64,000 nt of DNA from Lachnospiraceae bacterium XBB2008 (GCA_900102235.1 FMVL01000003.1:434001-498000), one strand, 5' to 3'. Counted from the stretch's first letter, positions 1-9,291 are shown. Program-made: numbers and translations. The notes: generated from the letters alone by a model not told the origin.

Positions 1-2093
1 ATCGAATCGATCGCATCGGATCTGGCAGCTCCCGACATGGAGTCAAGTGCGGAATACATTATTCGGGTAACATCGCCTGCTGCCGAGGCCACATCATCGG
101 TATATGCGACGCCGTGGCTTTCCAGATATTTTTCGGAGGCGTACGTATTTGCCCACACAGCTGCCGCGGAAGCCGCATCTGCTGCAAGTCTTGAATCATT
201 GTCATTTCCGACGATCGGGAAAGGCTCCTCCGAAGGAGCGGAATAATGCACCCAGTTTCCGTCTTTATCAAAATCGCTGATAAGTCCGGCTTTTTCCGAT
301 GCAGTCCCGTTCGGCATATACGGAGCATTCGCTCCTGCGTATGTCGTCCCGTTTACGGGTGCCGAATTATATGTATACGAACCGTCCCCGAGTTTATATG
401 CCAGATTCTCCGCGTCCGTCCCGTATACAGTTGAATTCTCATTACTCCAGATATACCAGTTGTAATATGCCCTGTATGCTTTGGAATAGTAGTCCTTAAA
501 CTCCACGGTCGATTTTTCGATCGTATTTGTCGCATCAGTGTAGGCGACTCTGTCCGAATCGCTCACATACCGTGTCAGATCCAGATCGGCCACGGTCGCT
601 TTCGTGCCTTCCATGGCACTTCCTATATTGGTAAAAGCATATGCGGTCTGATCAAGCAGCCCGTCCTGTCTGGACGACTGGGCCAGTATATAATCCACTC
701 TCGAGAATGACTCCGTCGCCGCACCGGATAAACCGTTTGCAAAATCAACGGTATTCTCGGCAAGATATTTTGCATCGGTGATCGCGTTGGTCGTATATTG
801 CTGGATCACGGAAAGTCTGCCCGTGATGACATCGGACTGGTTTCTGGTATCGGAAAGCGTGGCGTTCACCAGGTCATGGAGTTTGTTTATCGCTTCGGAA
901 AGCTGATAAGCCACATCCTGACTGAAGTCTATGGTGATATAAGGCTCTGCCTGTCCGACGATGCCGCCGATATCCTTACGTCCGAGGATCTCTCCGTTAT
1001 TGATGCACGAATATACATAACCTGACTGTCTGCCCACTATGCCGCCCGTGTTATATCCCACATGCTCATATCCTATCGTCGCATGATTGACGCAGTGAGT
1101 GATGAGTCCGATGGAAAGCCCCGCTATTCCTCCCGTATCCGTAACGGTAGTCCTGGCCTGTGCCTCATCATCTCCGCTTTGGAATCTGGAATCTATCATG
1201 TCCAGAACGCTTGTGATGTTGCTTATGGATTGTTCGGTAAGTGTGATATCCGTATTAGAGGTATTCACGGCAGCGTTGTTGGTGCAGTTAGCGATATTAC
1301 CGATATTCTCACCCGCTATGCCTCCGGTGAAATGCACTCCTCTTACGATGCCGCCCGCTTCACATCCCGAGATCACTCCGGTCAGTTCGTTCATGCCGGC
1401 TATGCCTCCGACATGATCGTTTCCGGTCACAGCTCCCTCAAAGGTACACTGTGCTATGACTCCGGCATTGTCTCCGGCTATGCCGCCGACTATGATCTGA
1501 TCGCCTTCGGGTACGACCGTCCCGCAGACATTCAGGTTCATGATGACAGCGTTCTCCTGAACTCTGGAAAAGAGCCCGACATACGAATTGCTGTCGCTTA
1601 TCGCCACTTCGCTGATCGTATGACCTTTGCCGTCAAATATCCCGCCGAAAGTCGGAATCCCCGAGAACTGTCTTCCCAGCAGCGATATATCGTCTGTCAG
1701 GATGACTCTCTTGTTGCATGACCATGTGTCCAGTGAACAGTCTTCCGAGAATCTGATGAACTCATCCGCATTCGAGATCTCTACAGTGATCCAGTTGATG
1801 CCTATAAGCGCACTTATATCTTCCTCGATATCCGTATCGGTATCGGTGACGTTCTCACGGACCTTTTCCTGTGTTCCGGTCGTCACTCCCTCTGACAGCG
1901 TATCGTATACAACCCTTCCGCTGTCTATGGTCTCTATGACTCTCTCGACTTCCTCCGTTTCGTTTTCATCCGATGCATTACCGCTTCCTGCAGCCGTTGC
2001 GTTCGTCTTATCGTTTTCTGCAGCCATCGCATTCACGGGAAGCGCGGAAAAGACAAGAGACATGCATAATAAGAAGATCACAAGTTTTTTCAT
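1..2093 (-). CDS. GLUG-repeat secreted surface protein (partial)
   Basis: Reading frame is open from an ATG at 2093 to the window edge, giving 697 visible codons; the C-terminus lies outside. The first ~26 residues are a classic signal peptide (MKKLVIFLLCMSLVFSALP...AMAA). After an acidic Thr/Asp/Glu linker, residues ~100-330 hold repeats of the type GGIAG(x)N(x)G.I..C, the GLUG/beta-helix pattern of clostridial surface proteins, followed by a long Ala/Ser/Asp-rich stretch that looks helical. No enzymatic motif seen. The start overlaps the stop of the upstream RND gene as ATGA, with GAGGAGG seven bases before the ATG, so the two are translationally coupled. Role is probably cell-surface adhesion or assembly (inference). 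Confidence 0.8.
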   Translation of the reverse strand, partial: MKKLVIFLLCMSLVFSALPVNAMAAENDKTNATAAGSGNASDENETEEVERVIETIDSGRVVYDTLSEGVTTGTQEKVRENVTDTDTDIEEDISALIGINWITVEISNADEFIRFSEDCSLDTWSCNKRVILTDDISLLGRQFSGIPTFGGIFDGKGHTISEVAISDSNSYVGLFSRVQENAVIMNLNVCGTVVPEGDQIIVGGIAGDNAGVIAQCTFEGAVTGNDHVGGIAGMNELTGVISGCEAGGIVRGVHFTGGIAGENIGNIANCTNNAAVNTSNTDITLTEQSISNITSVLDMIDSRFQSGDDEAQARTTVTDTGGIAGLSIGLITHCVNHATIGYEHVGYNTGGIVGRQSGYVYSCINNGEILGRKDIGGIVGQAEPYITIDFSQDVAYQLSEAINKLHDLVNATLSDTRNQSDVITGRLSVIQQYTTNAITDAKYLAENTVDFANGLSGAATESFSRVDYILAQSSRQDGLLDQTAYAFTNIGSAMEGTKATVADLDLTRYVSDSDRVAYTDATNTIEKSTVEFKDYYSKAYRAYYNWYIWSNENSTVYGTDAENLAYKLGDGSYTYNSAPVNGTTYAGANAPYMPNGTASEKAGLISDFDKDGNWVHYSAPSEEPFPIVGNDNDSRLAADAASAAAVWANTYASEKYLESHGVAYTDDVASAAGDVTRIMYSALDSMSGAARSDAIDS

Positions 2094-4603
2094 TCCTGCA
2101 CCTCCTCGTTCACATCATCCGTAGCGTCACCCGCTCCATCATCCGCAACATCATCCGCAGCATCAGGCAATCCATCATCCGGCAGTTCCGTGATCGCGGA
2201 ATTGTCTATGTACGCGCTGATGTTACCGCGAACGGTCGCATGCATGGTTCCCACGACAGTACCTTCTATACGGCCTCTTACCGCGCCGTCGATACGCATG
2301 AGTCCCGCCGCCTGTCTGGTCTGGATCGGCATGTTCATGACGAATGCCGTGATCTCTATCACCTTATCTCCGACGAGCAGGATCTGCGGCAGGACAAACA
2401 TCGTGATGAAGATCGAAATGATGGTGCCTCGTCCCAAACACTTACCTATTCCGTAGATCGCACAGTCGGAAGTCATCTTACCTATAAGAGTACCCGCAAC
2501 AGCCATCATGGTTCCGGATGTGATGATCGTCGGGAAGGACAGGTTCATCGTTTTGATGATCGCCTCACGGCGGACCATGGTCTCCCTGAGCTCGGTATAA
2601 CGGCTCGCTATGACGATGGCATAGTCGATGTTCGCACCCATCTGGATGGAACTTACTATCAGGTATCCCAGGAAGAACAACGGCTCTTTTGCAATGGTGG
2701 GAAAAGAGAAATTGATCCATATGCTGCCCTGGATGACCGCGATGAGCAGCACGGGCATTCCGGCAGATTTAAACGTGAACAGAAGCACGATGAGGACCGC
2801 CAGGATGGAAACGATGTTAACTACCGTGTTGTCCCTTGCGAAGCACTTTTTCAGGTCATACTGACTGACCGATTCGCCGACAACATATATCTTGTCCGCA
2901 TCATAATAGTCCTCGGCGATCCTGTGGATCTCCTGCAGAAAATCAAATGTCTCCTCCGATTCCTCCGGAAGATTCAGGTACACGAGCATGCGCGAATATT
3001 CTTCGCCCTGAAGCTGCTGTTTGGCAAAGTTCATCATGCGGTCGGCATCGTCAAGTTTCGCCATCAGTTCGTCATCCAGGGTGACATAGCCTTCGCTCAC
3101 TTCCTGATATACGAACATGAACATGTCGATCAGCGGAACCCGGTAATTCGCAAGACCGTTTATCGCCTTCGCATAATCCTCGTCATTAACGGCGTATGCG
3201 GCATATACAAGCTCGGCTACCTCGTAATCGAGATCGAGCAGTTCGGAAAACTGCCTGGGGGTAAGCTTGTCCGTCAGCGTATATCCGCCCAAAGCCTCGG
3301 TATTGGCAAGCCCTGTTGTCGAGTCAACCTCATCGCATGCCTCCAGAGCCTTTAAGAGTTTTGCTTCTTTTTCATAATCTCCCGCCGGGACTACCACAGC
3401 TACCAGATTGGTGGAGCCGAAGGTATCCTCTTTCATGGCTTCCGCTTCCTGTACGGAATTCGTAAGAGGCGGCGTGATCAGTGAATATCCGTATGCATAG
3501 GGACACTTGCTCGAGATCAGATAACCCACGATTATCGCTGCCAGAAACAGCGGTGCCACGAAAAAGCGCGTGGAGTATGCGAATTTCCCGACGAAAGGAA
3601 TATCGGGCACGAAGTTTTTGTGCTGAGTCCTGTCCATGAGTCCGGAAAATACCATGATGATCCCGGGCATCAGCAGGAACACGGATATAAGGCTTAAGAT
3701 GATGGATTTGATCAGAACGATACCCATGTCCGCACCCATCCGGTACTGCATGAACATCATAGCCACAAGTCCGCCGATCGTGGTCAGTGATGAGCCCGTG
3801 ATCTCGGGTATCGCTTTTGAAAGAGCTATGATAGTTGCTTCTCTGGGAGCGAACTGCCTGTGCTCCTCTTTATACCGGTTAAGGAAAATGACGGCATAAT
3901 CCACAGACAGAGCAAGCTGCAGGACTATCGTCACGGAGTCGGACACAAAGGATATCTTGCCGAGGAAGAAGTTGGTCCCTATCTGAACCAGCGCAGCGGA
4001 TCCGAATGTGATGAGAAGGACCGGTACTTCGGCATATGCCTGCGAAGTAAGGAGCAGAACTCCGACCACGACAAAAACAACGATAACGGAGATCGTGTTC
4101 ATCTCTTTTCCGATAAGTTCCGACTGGGTATCGCCCAGTGATGTGGTCAGATAGTAATCATAGGCCGACAGGTATTCCTTCAGCGCATCCAGGTATACAA
4201 GGCATTCATCATCGTCCTCATCGTGATCGAACGTCACACTGAGAAGCGCGCTGCCGTCCGCATAATGCGAAGGAGTATCGTCAAGATCGACCGAGAAAAC
4301 TCCGTCCATCGACTCTATATCAGATTTTATGTCAACCGCCTGATCGTACGAAACATTGGCGACTACCACATCGCAGGTTCCGTACGTAACGAACTGCTCC
4401 TCCATAAGATCGAGGCCCTGTCTGGTCTCCGATGTGGAAGGCAGATAAAATGCGAGGTCATTTTCGACTTCGACCCAGTTTCTTGATACTGCGGAAAATA
4501 TTGCGAGAAGCGCGTAGATCAGGAAAAACAGATTTCTTTTATCAACTATAAAGGCGCAAATTTTCAGCATTGCGCTGTTGCCGGCTCTTTCCTCGTTGTC
4601 CAT
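2090..4603 (-). CDS. RND/MMPL-family membrane transporter
   Basis: A 837-residue protein with two homologous halves, each with one N-terminal membrane segment, a ~200-residue extracytoplasmic domain and a cluster of about five membrane segments. The segments carry MMPL/sterol-sensing-domain signatures (for example SVDYAVIFLNRYKEE in half one and GANIDYAIVIASRYTE in half two). Family members export lipids or hydrophobic molecules using the proton gradient; the substrate here is unknown. I chose the ATG at 4603 because AAGGA lies eight bases upstream; the in-frame ATG at 4651 overlaps the -10 box of the promoter and cannot be translated from that start. The C-terminus is an Asp/Ala-rich low-complexity tail, and the stop overlaps the next gene as ATGA. 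The GLUG protein downstream may be a partner. Confidence 0.9.
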   Translation of the reverse strand: MDNEERAGNSAMLKICAFIVDKRNLFFLIYALLAIFSAVSRNWVEVENDLAFYLPSTSETRQGLDLMEEQFVTYGTCDVVVANVSYDQAVDIKSDIESMDGVFSVDLDDTPSHYADGSALLSVTFDHDEDDDECLVYLDALKEYLSAYDYYLTTSLGDTQSELIGKEMNTISVIVVFVVVGVLLLTSQAYAEVPVLLITFGSAALVQIGTNFFLGKISFVSDSVTIVLQLALSVDYAVIFLNRYKEEHRQFAPREATIIALSKAIPEITGSSLTTIGGLVAMMFMQYRMGADMGIVLIKSIILSLISVFLLMPGIIMVFSGLMDRTQHKNFVPDIPFVGKFAYSTRFFVAPLFLAAIIVGYLISSKCPYAYGYSLITPPLTNSVQEAEAMKEDTFGSTNLVAVVVPAGDYEKEAKLLKALEACDEVDSTTGLANTEALGGYTLTDKLTPRQFSELLDLDYEVAELVYAAYAVNDEDYAKAINGLANYRVPLIDMFMFVYQEVSEGYVTLDDELMAKLDDADRMMNFAKQQLQGEEYSRMLVYLNLPEESEETFDFLQEIHRIAEDYYDADKIYVVGESVSQYDLKKCFARDNTVVNIVSILAVLIVLLFTFKSAGMPVLLIAVIQGSIWINFSFPTIAKEPLFFLGYLIVSSIQMGANIDYAIVIASRYTELRETMVRREAIIKTMNLSFPTIITSGTMMAVAGTLIGKMTSDCAIYGIGKCLGRGTIISIFITMFVLPQILLVGDKVIEITAFVMNMPIQTRQAAGLMRIDGAVRGRIEGTVVGTMHATVRGNISAYIDNSAITELPDDGLPDAADDVADDGAGDATDDVNEEVQE

Positions 4604-4649
4604 AATGCAAGTCCTTATTCCGGTCTTCCCTATTGAAGGCACGACTTCC

Positions 4650-4677
4650 ATTATAGGAACTTGAAATTAAAAAGCAA
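4650..4677 (-). promoter_or_regulatory. Promoter of RND-GLUG operon
   Basis: On the minus strand TTGCTT (4672-4677), a 16-base spacer and TATAAT (4650-4655). Transcription would begin near 4643, about 40 bases before the 4603 ATG. Confidence 0.65.
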
Positions 4678-4709
4678 GTTAAAACTTTATAAACTTCGGG
4701 AATACTTTT

Positions 4710-6116
4710 TCAATATGTTACCGAGCCCTCGGAATCGATGTTCACACCCGGAGAAAGAGCTCTCATGTCTGCGATTATCCGGTCGCGCTCTTCGCCCGAT
4801 GCGGGATAAGTCCTGCATCCGACCTGACGGCAGGGAATGAACTTAAGGTTCCTGATCGCAGAGCGTCCGCTCTCCGGCTTGGAAAGGGTCGCTTTGACCA
4901 GGCAGGTGTCGAGTTCTTTGGAATTGAACCAGAAATTACCGAGGCTGTAGAATACCGGAACGCCTTTTGATGTGCCTATGCCCTGCAGAACGTGAGGATG
5001 TGCGCCTATGATCAGATCGGCACCTGCTTCCGCGATCTTTGGAGCCTGGTCGGTCTGCAGCCAGTCGATCTCATTGGTGGACTCCGTTCCCCAGTGTATG
5101 AATACGACGAGAAAATCGCATTTGCTCCTGGCAGCGGTCACGGTCTCAAGCAGTCTGGTCGGATTCAGGCATCTGAACACTCCCGACTGTGAATCCGTTG
5201 CCCCTCTGGTATCGGGATTGTCGAGTCTCTCTATCTGAGTGGCGGCTATGATGCCGACCTTGATGTCATCTATCACAAAATACAGCGGAGCTGAAGCATC
5301 TTTAATATTCCGGCCGCCGCCGCAGTAAGGCATGCCGGCCTCCTCCAGCGTCGTGAGCGTATCGGCAAAAGCCTGCTCGCCGAAATCGAATGCATGGTTG
5401 TTGGCGATGCCGACGGCATTTACACCCATGTCCGACAGGTACCTGACCGTCGGAGGATCGGCCCTGAATGTATAAGTCTTCTCCGGAGTAGGTGAGCCGC
5501 CGAAAGAATACGGAAACTCGTTATTGACCATCGTGATGTCCGACGCATGCATCATGTCGATCAGGGCGGGGTCTATGCCCGCCGATATCTCACCGCCGTT
5601 TTGCAAAAGGCGCGCCGTCACGGCATATTCATCATCGAAGAGTATATCTCCGCCGAATGTCAGAGTAACATTTTCCGGATCCGCATCACGCGATTCCAGG
5701 ACATATATCTTATTGGCAGCGAGGTACTCGGGATCATCGAGATCATCGCCGAATCTCTCATACACACCGCTGTATCTGCTCTTTAAGGACCCGTCGTTTT
5801 CTGCTTCGCTCTGCTCTGAGGCATCGGCTTCTTTTTCACCATCAGCGGACTGCGCACCCAGAACGGCTGGGTCATCCGCGCTTATGGGTTCGCGTCCGGT
5901 ATATGCATCTTCCGAGGCTACAGCCACGGAGCTGTCAGCATCGACATGAACGATCGTGCTTTCGGTCTGTGCATCGTTCTTTTTGCCAGAAAGTGCAGGA
6001 TGTCCGGTCGCAAATCCGTACACCAGAAAAACGACCACGCCCAAAGCGACCACGCCCGACATCGTGAGCATGAAAAGAGCGATCAGATTCGGTTTCTTTT
6101 TCCCTGTACTATACAT
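4710..6116 (-). CDS. Membrane-anchored CapA-family protein
   Basis: PGA_cap/CapA family (poly-gamma-glutamate synthesis protein fold, metallophosphatase-like). A basic N-terminus (MYSTGKKKPN) precedes one membrane segment of about 25 residues, then a Ser/Asp/Glu-rich linker of ~100 residues and the CapA domain. Visible motifs are LTFGGDILFDD, NNEFPYS, IANNHAFDFGE, FIHWGTES and GAHPHVLQGIG, matching metal-ligand positions of the family. The promoter just upstream predicts transcription from about 6149, so the far upstream in-frame starts are excluded; the ATG at 6116 is the best fit although its ribosome site is weak. Function is uncertain: many CapA-like proteins occur without capBC, as here. 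A lipoprotein relative lies at 58703-60094. Confidence 0.85.
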   Translation of the reverse strand: MYSTGKKKPNLIALFMLTMSGVVALGVVVFLVYGFATGHPALSGKKNDAQTESTIVHVDADSSVAVASEDAYTGREPISADDPAVLGAQSADGEKEADASEQSEAENDGSLKSRYSGVYERFGDDLDDPEYLAANKIYVLESRDADPENVTLTFGGDILFDDEYAVTARLLQNGGEISAGIDPALIDMMHASDITMVNNEFPYSFGGSPTPEKTYTFRADPPTVRYLSDMGVNAVGIANNHAFDFGEQAFADTLTTLEEAGMPYCGGGRNIKDASAPLYFVIDDIKVGIIAATQIERLDNPDTRGATDSQSGVFRCLNPTRLLETVTAARSKCDFLVVFIHWGTESTNEIDWLQTDQAPKIAEAGADLIIGAHPHVLQGIGTSKGVPVFYSLGNFWFNSKELDTCLVKATLSKPESGRSAIRNLKFIPCRQVGCRTYPASGEERDRIIADMRALSPGVNIDSEGSVTY

Positions 6117-6155
6117 CTTATTGTGGTTCTTATTATCTTCAGGCACCATATATTG

Positions 6156-6184
6156 AGTATACAGTATCCATACCCGCATATCAA
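6156..6184 (-). promoter_or_regulatory. Promoter of capA-like gene
   Basis: Minus-strand TTGATA (6179-6184), 17-base spacer, TATACT (6156-6161). Near-consensus vegetative promoter; start of RNA near 6149. Confidence 0.7.
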
Positions 6185-6212
6185 CCCGCAAGGCCCCCAA
6201 ACCGCACGGAAC

Positions 6213-6240
6213 AAAAAAGCCTCCGGATCACTCCGGAGGC
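6213..6240 (-). terminator. Intrinsic terminator of 6257-7189 gene
   Basis: Nine-bp perfect stem GCCTCCGGA/TCCGGAGGC with a four-base loop, followed on the minus strand by six T. It closes the secreted-protein gene. Confidence 0.9.
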
Positions 6241-6256
6241 TTTATCGCAGTCAATA

Positions 6257-7189
6257 TTATCTGGCAGTGGCGTTAAATATACCGCCAAGGAATGTAAAAC
6301 CGGCATATCCTTTCTCATCGGGAAGTTTCGAAACATCCGTCCCTGCAGGTATCGTAAATGTCATCGGATCACCCGTGAATCCTTTTGACAGATAGTTCAC
6401 GGTCAGTGTCAGATCGGGGCGAGCTGCCAGCGCATCAAACACAGACTTGGGGAATGAATACCATCTGTCCGTATCTATCACCACTGTTCCACCCTGAGGA
6501 GCCTTCACGATATTATTGATCGTATTCTGAACGAATACCCCCATTGCATTGGTGGGTACGCGATATAATACTTCGCCGCATAATTTGCATTTGTATGCGC
6601 ACTCGCCGTTGTCGTTTTCGGTTGTCTGCTTGGTTTCAACCCATTCATATGAATGGTTGCATGCCGGAGCTGAGGGAGTTCCAAATGATATTCCCTGTGA
6701 GCGTAAATATTCATAAAGCTTAGCTGCCTCTGCAGGATCCATGGGTTTTGCGGTTGCAGCAGCCCCACCGGAAGTTGATCCGGTTGCCATACCTGTAGCG
6801 CCGTTTGAACTACCTGATCCCGTACCGGACTCTTCTATGATATTTAGCGTGAAAGCAACTGTCCCGTAAAGAGGGTGGTTCCCCAAAGCATATATTACTG
6901 TTACAGTACCCGGACTTGTAAACGGGACATCTCCAATATTGAACTGTAAAGCCCCACCTTGTGTTCTAAAATGGAAATTCCTCTCTTCTCCTGATGGAAA
7001 AAGCACTCCATAACTTGAATCGCTCGTATCACTATTTACTATATCTATCGTAAACCATCTATCATGAATGTCTTCGTTTACATGTATAGTGGCTGAAGCA
7101 GCCGCAAATACTTCACCTCTATAAAGACAAACAATAGCAAATGCTAGCAGCAGAGTAGATAAAGACATTTTTAACTTATTGATCCTCAT
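6257..7189 (-). CDS. Secreted protein with shared C-terminal module
   Basis: 310 residues. The ATG at 7189 is preferred over a GTG three codons earlier because GAAAGG stands eight bases before it. Signal peptide of ~28 residues ending ...GEVFAAA, then a ~95-residue beta-rich domain, a Gly/Ser/Thr linker, and from about residue 165 a C-terminal module with four cysteines (CNH...C...CxxC) followed by YRVP and ending FLGGIFNATAR. The same module, clearly homologous, ends the 777-residue protein at 26722-29055. No known family recognised. It is a single-gene unit with its own terminator. The four Cys in a C...CxxC arrangement could bind zinc in this copy (inference). Confidence 0.8.
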   Translation of the reverse strand: MRINKLKMSLSTLLLAFAIVCLYRGEVFAAASATIHVNEDIHDRWFTIDIVNSDTSDSSYGVLFPSGEERNFHFRTQGGALQFNIGDVPFTSPGTVTVIYALGNHPLYGTVAFTLNIIEESGTGSGSSNGATGMATGSTSGGAAATAKPMDPAEAAKLYEYLRSQGISFGTPSAPACNHSYEWVETKQTTENDNGECAYKCKLCGEVLYRVPTNAMGVFVQNTINNIVKAPQGGTVVIDTDRWYSFPKSVFDALAARPDLTLTVNYLSKGFTGDPMTFTIPAGTDVSKLPDEKGYAGFTFLGGIFNATAR

Positions 7190-7270
7190 AAATACCACCT
7201 TTCAAAGAGAACTATTTCTGACGCTCGGGTATCTGCTTTCAATGCTTTTGAAAACCCTGCCTTCCATTCT

Positions 7271-7311
7271 ACCTACCCCCACCGATTTTCCTACCGCCAA
7301 AAGTAGGTATT
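7271..7311 (-). promoter_or_regulatory. Repeated GGTAGG motifs, possible regulator site
   Basis: On the minus strand CCTACTTTTGGCGGTAGG is an imperfect inverted repeat, followed by a second direct copy GGGGGTAGG 18 bases on. It sits ~90-120 bases before the secreted-protein gene, in a stretch with no obvious sigma-A promoter, so an activator site is possible. Which regulator is unknown. Confidence 0.3.
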
Positions 7312-7344
7312 TTTGCATTGCGAGGAGAAGGACTTCAGGAGGCA

Positions 7345-7377
7345 ACAAAAAACCACCTCCGCATACGCAGAGGTGGT
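7345..7377 (-). terminator. Terminator of the rplK-rplA operon
   Basis: Stem ACCACCTC/GAGGTGGT with a ten-base loop, followed on the minus strand by a run of T. Lies 34 bases past the rplA stop. Confidence 0.9.
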
Positions 7378-7411
7378 CGAAATCACAATTATGTCGGATC
7401 TTATCCGTTGC

Positions 7412-8104
7412 TTATGAATACTTGGCGGTTGAAACTCTTACGCCGGGGCCCATTGTAGTGGAGAGTGAAACGCTCTTCAGATACTGGCCTTTAAGTGCGG
7501 CGGGCTTAGCCTTGAGGATCGCATCGATGAGAGCCTGATAGTTCTCCTGAAGCTTATCCTCGTCGAATGAAGCCTTGCCGATAGGGCAGTGGATGATATT
7601 AGCCTTGTCAAGTCTGTACTCGATCTTACCGGCTTTGATATCAGCGATAGCCTTGGCAACGTCCATTGTTACGGTACCTGCCTTAGGGTTGGGCATGAGA
7701 CCTTTAGGACCAAGGACTTTACCGAGACGACCTACAACACCCATCATGTCGGGAGTAGCAACTACTACGTCGAACTCGAACCAGCCTTCGTTCTGGATCC
7801 TGGGGATCAGATCCTCTGCTCCTACATAATCAGCGCCGGCCTGCTCAGCCTCTGTAGCCTTCTCGCCTTTTGCAAAAACAAGAACGCGAACGGTCTTACC
7901 TGTACCGTTGGGCAGAACAACTGCGCCTCTTACCTGCTGCTCAGCATGACGACCGTCGCAGCCCGTACGGATGTGTACTTCTACTGTCTCGTCAAACTTA
8001 GCTACAGTTGTCTTCTTTACAAGAGCCACTGCATCAGAGGGCTCGTAAAATACTGTACGATCTACCAGCTTGGCAGCTTCGTTATACTTCTTACCATGCT
8101 TCAT
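7412..8104 (-). CDS. rplA: 50S ribosomal protein L1
   Basis: 230 residues, the usual length for L1. Recognised by the family signature [18 protein letters not shown] and the N-terminal [16 protein letters not shown]1 binds 23S rRNA at the stalk through which the deacylated tRNA leaves and, in many bacteria, represses its own operon by binding an mRNA leader. Here it follows rplK by 16 bases, in the standard order secE-nusG-rplK-rplA, and ends the transcript with a strong terminator. Confidence 0.98.
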   Translation of the reverse strand: MKHGKKYNEAAKLVDRTVFYEPSDAVALVKKTTVAKFDETVEVHIRTGCDGRHAEQQVRGAVVLPNGTGKTVRVLVFAKGEKATEAEQAGADYVGAEDLIPRIQNEGWFEFDVVVATPDMMGVVGRLGKVLGPKGLMPNPKAGTVTMDVAKAIADIKAGKIEYRLDKANIIHCPIGKASFDEDKLQENYQALIDAILKAKPAALKGQYLKSVSLSTTMGPGVRVSTAKYS

Positions 8105-8120
8105 TTCACTGTCCTCCTAA

Positions 8121-8546
8121 TCATTCTTCCACTACGATACCCATACTGCGTGCGGTACCGGCTATCATGCTCATTGCTGATTCAATGTTTGCAGCATTAA
8201 GATCGGGCATTTTGATCTCAGCGATCTCTCTTACCTTATCCTTGGAGATGGTAGCAACCTTGGTCTTGTTCGGAACGCCTGAACCTGACTGGATATTGCA
8301 TGCCTTCTTCAGAAGAACTGCTGCAGGGGGAGTCTTGGTGATGAAGCTGAAGCTTCTGTCTGCATAAACAGTGATGACAACAGGGATGAGCACATCGCCC
8401 TGATCTGCTGTCTTTGCGTTGAACTGCTTTGTGAATTCAACGATGTTCACACCATGCTGGCCGAGTGCGGGGCCAACCGGGGGTGCGGGTGTTGCCTTGC
8501 CTGCAGGGATCTGCAGTTTGATGTAGCCTTCTACTTTCTTTGCCAT
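8121..8546 (-). CDS. rplK: 50S ribosomal protein L11
   Basis: 141 residues with the typical [18 protein letters not shown] start, [14 protein letters not shown] motif and the C-terminal rRNA-binding domain ending SMGIVVEE. L11 forms the base of the L7/L12 stalk at the GTPase centre. AGGAGG lies eight bases before the ATG. A 107-base gap with two stem-loops separates it from nusG, unlike the tight spacing elsewhere in this operon. Confidence 0.98.
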   Translation of the reverse strand: MAKKVEGYIKLQIPAGKATPAPPVGPALGQHGVNIVEFTKQFNAKTADQGDVLIPVVITVYADRSFSFITKTPPAAVLLKKACNIQSGSGVPNKTKVATISKDKVREIAEIKMPDLNAANIESAMSMIAGTARSMGIVVEE

Positions 8547-8580
8547 TATTCTACCTCCTAATGGTTGTGGTGATGGCGCC

Positions 8581-8632
8581 GTCCACCATGGACAGCTCCC
8601 ACTCTATCTGAAGCAGCTTGCGCTGCAGATAG
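8581..8632 (-). promoter_or_regulatory. Two stem-loops before rplK, possible L1 leader
   Basis: Between nusG and rplK the minus strand can fold CTATCTG...CAGATAG with an inner CAGC-gcaa-GCTG stem (8604-8632) followed by GTCCA-TGG-TGGAC (8581-8593). In E. coli and other bacteria L1 represses translation at the mRNA upstream of rplK; position fits, but I cannot confirm the L1-specific bulge. Confidence 0.4.
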
Positions 8633-8653
8633 ATCCTTGTAAAACGGATCGGA

Positions 8654-9268
8654 TCAGACCATACGCCTCATCTCGGCGAAACTGATCTCAACAGGGGTCT
8701 CACGACCGAAGAGTTCAACATTCAGTGTAGCAGTCTGCTTTGTCATATCCATCTTCTGAACCACACCGATAGTATCCTTCCAAACACCGGCAACGACTGC
8801 AACCGTATCGCCTTCTTCGAAGTCAACGGATACGATATCTGTTCTGATGCCGAGAGGCTTCATCTCAGCCTCTGTAAGCGGAACGGGCTTGGATCCCGGT
8901 CCCACGAATCCGGTGACACCTCTGGTATTGCGTACTACATACCAGGTATCATCGTTCATTACCATATTAATAAGAACATAGCCGGGGAACATCTTACGCT
9001 GTACGGTCTTGCGCACACCGTTTCTGATCTCGGATACATCTTCCATGGGAACCCTTACTTCCAGGATCTCATTCTCAAGATGACGATTCTCGATCGTCTT
9101 CTCGATATTGGCCTTTACCTTATTCTCATAGCCGGAATATGTATGCACAACATACCAGTTTGCGTCTTTTACCTTAGCATTATCAGCGCTCTCTTCAGCT
9201 TCGGTCTCTGCCTCGGCTTCTAAGGTCGCGCCTTCTAATTCTTCAATCTCTCTTGCTTCTTCAGCCAT
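8654..9268 (-). CDS. nusG: Transcription antitermination factor NusG
   Basis: 204 residues. Domains: an acidic Glu/Ala-rich N-terminal extension of ~35 residues, the NGN domain (NWYVVHTYSGYENKV...) and a C-terminal KOW domain (VAVVAGVWKDTIGVVQ). NusG binds RNA polymerase and Rho or the ribosome. The ATG at 9268 has GGAGG five bases upstream; the GTG at 9280 would overlap that site, so 9268 is the better start. Sits 23 bases after secE. The acidic extension is unusual in length but seen in some Clostridia. Confidence 0.97.
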   Translation of the reverse strand: MAEEAREIEELEGATLEAEAETEAEESADNAKVKDANWYVVHTYSGYENKVKANIEKTIENRHLENEILEVRVPMEDVSEIRNGVRKTVQRKMFPGYVLINMVMNDDTWYVVRNTRGVTGFVGPGSKPVPLTEAEMKPLGIRTDIVSVDFEEGDTVAVVAGVWKDTIGVVQKMDMTKQTATLNVELFGRETPVEISFAEMRRMV

Positions 9269-9291
9269 ACTATCCTCCACGTACTCTGTGA

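Noticed and set aside
1062-1721. Plus-strand frame of 219 codons
   Set aside because: Antisense to the GLUG repeats; its regular pattern is the complement of the repeated Gly/Ile codons.
1973-3355. Long plus-strand frame of 460 codons
   Set aside because: Lies antisense to the RND transporter, has an Arg/His/Asp-rich shadow composition and no ribosome site.
4604-4651. Upstream ATG for the RND gene at 4651
   Set aside because: The ATG overlaps the -10 box and lacks a ribosome site; 4603 has AAGGA at the right distance.
4710-6116. Poly-gamma-glutamate capsule locus
   Set aside because: Two CapA-like proteins occur, but no capB, capC or capE-like genes accompany either.
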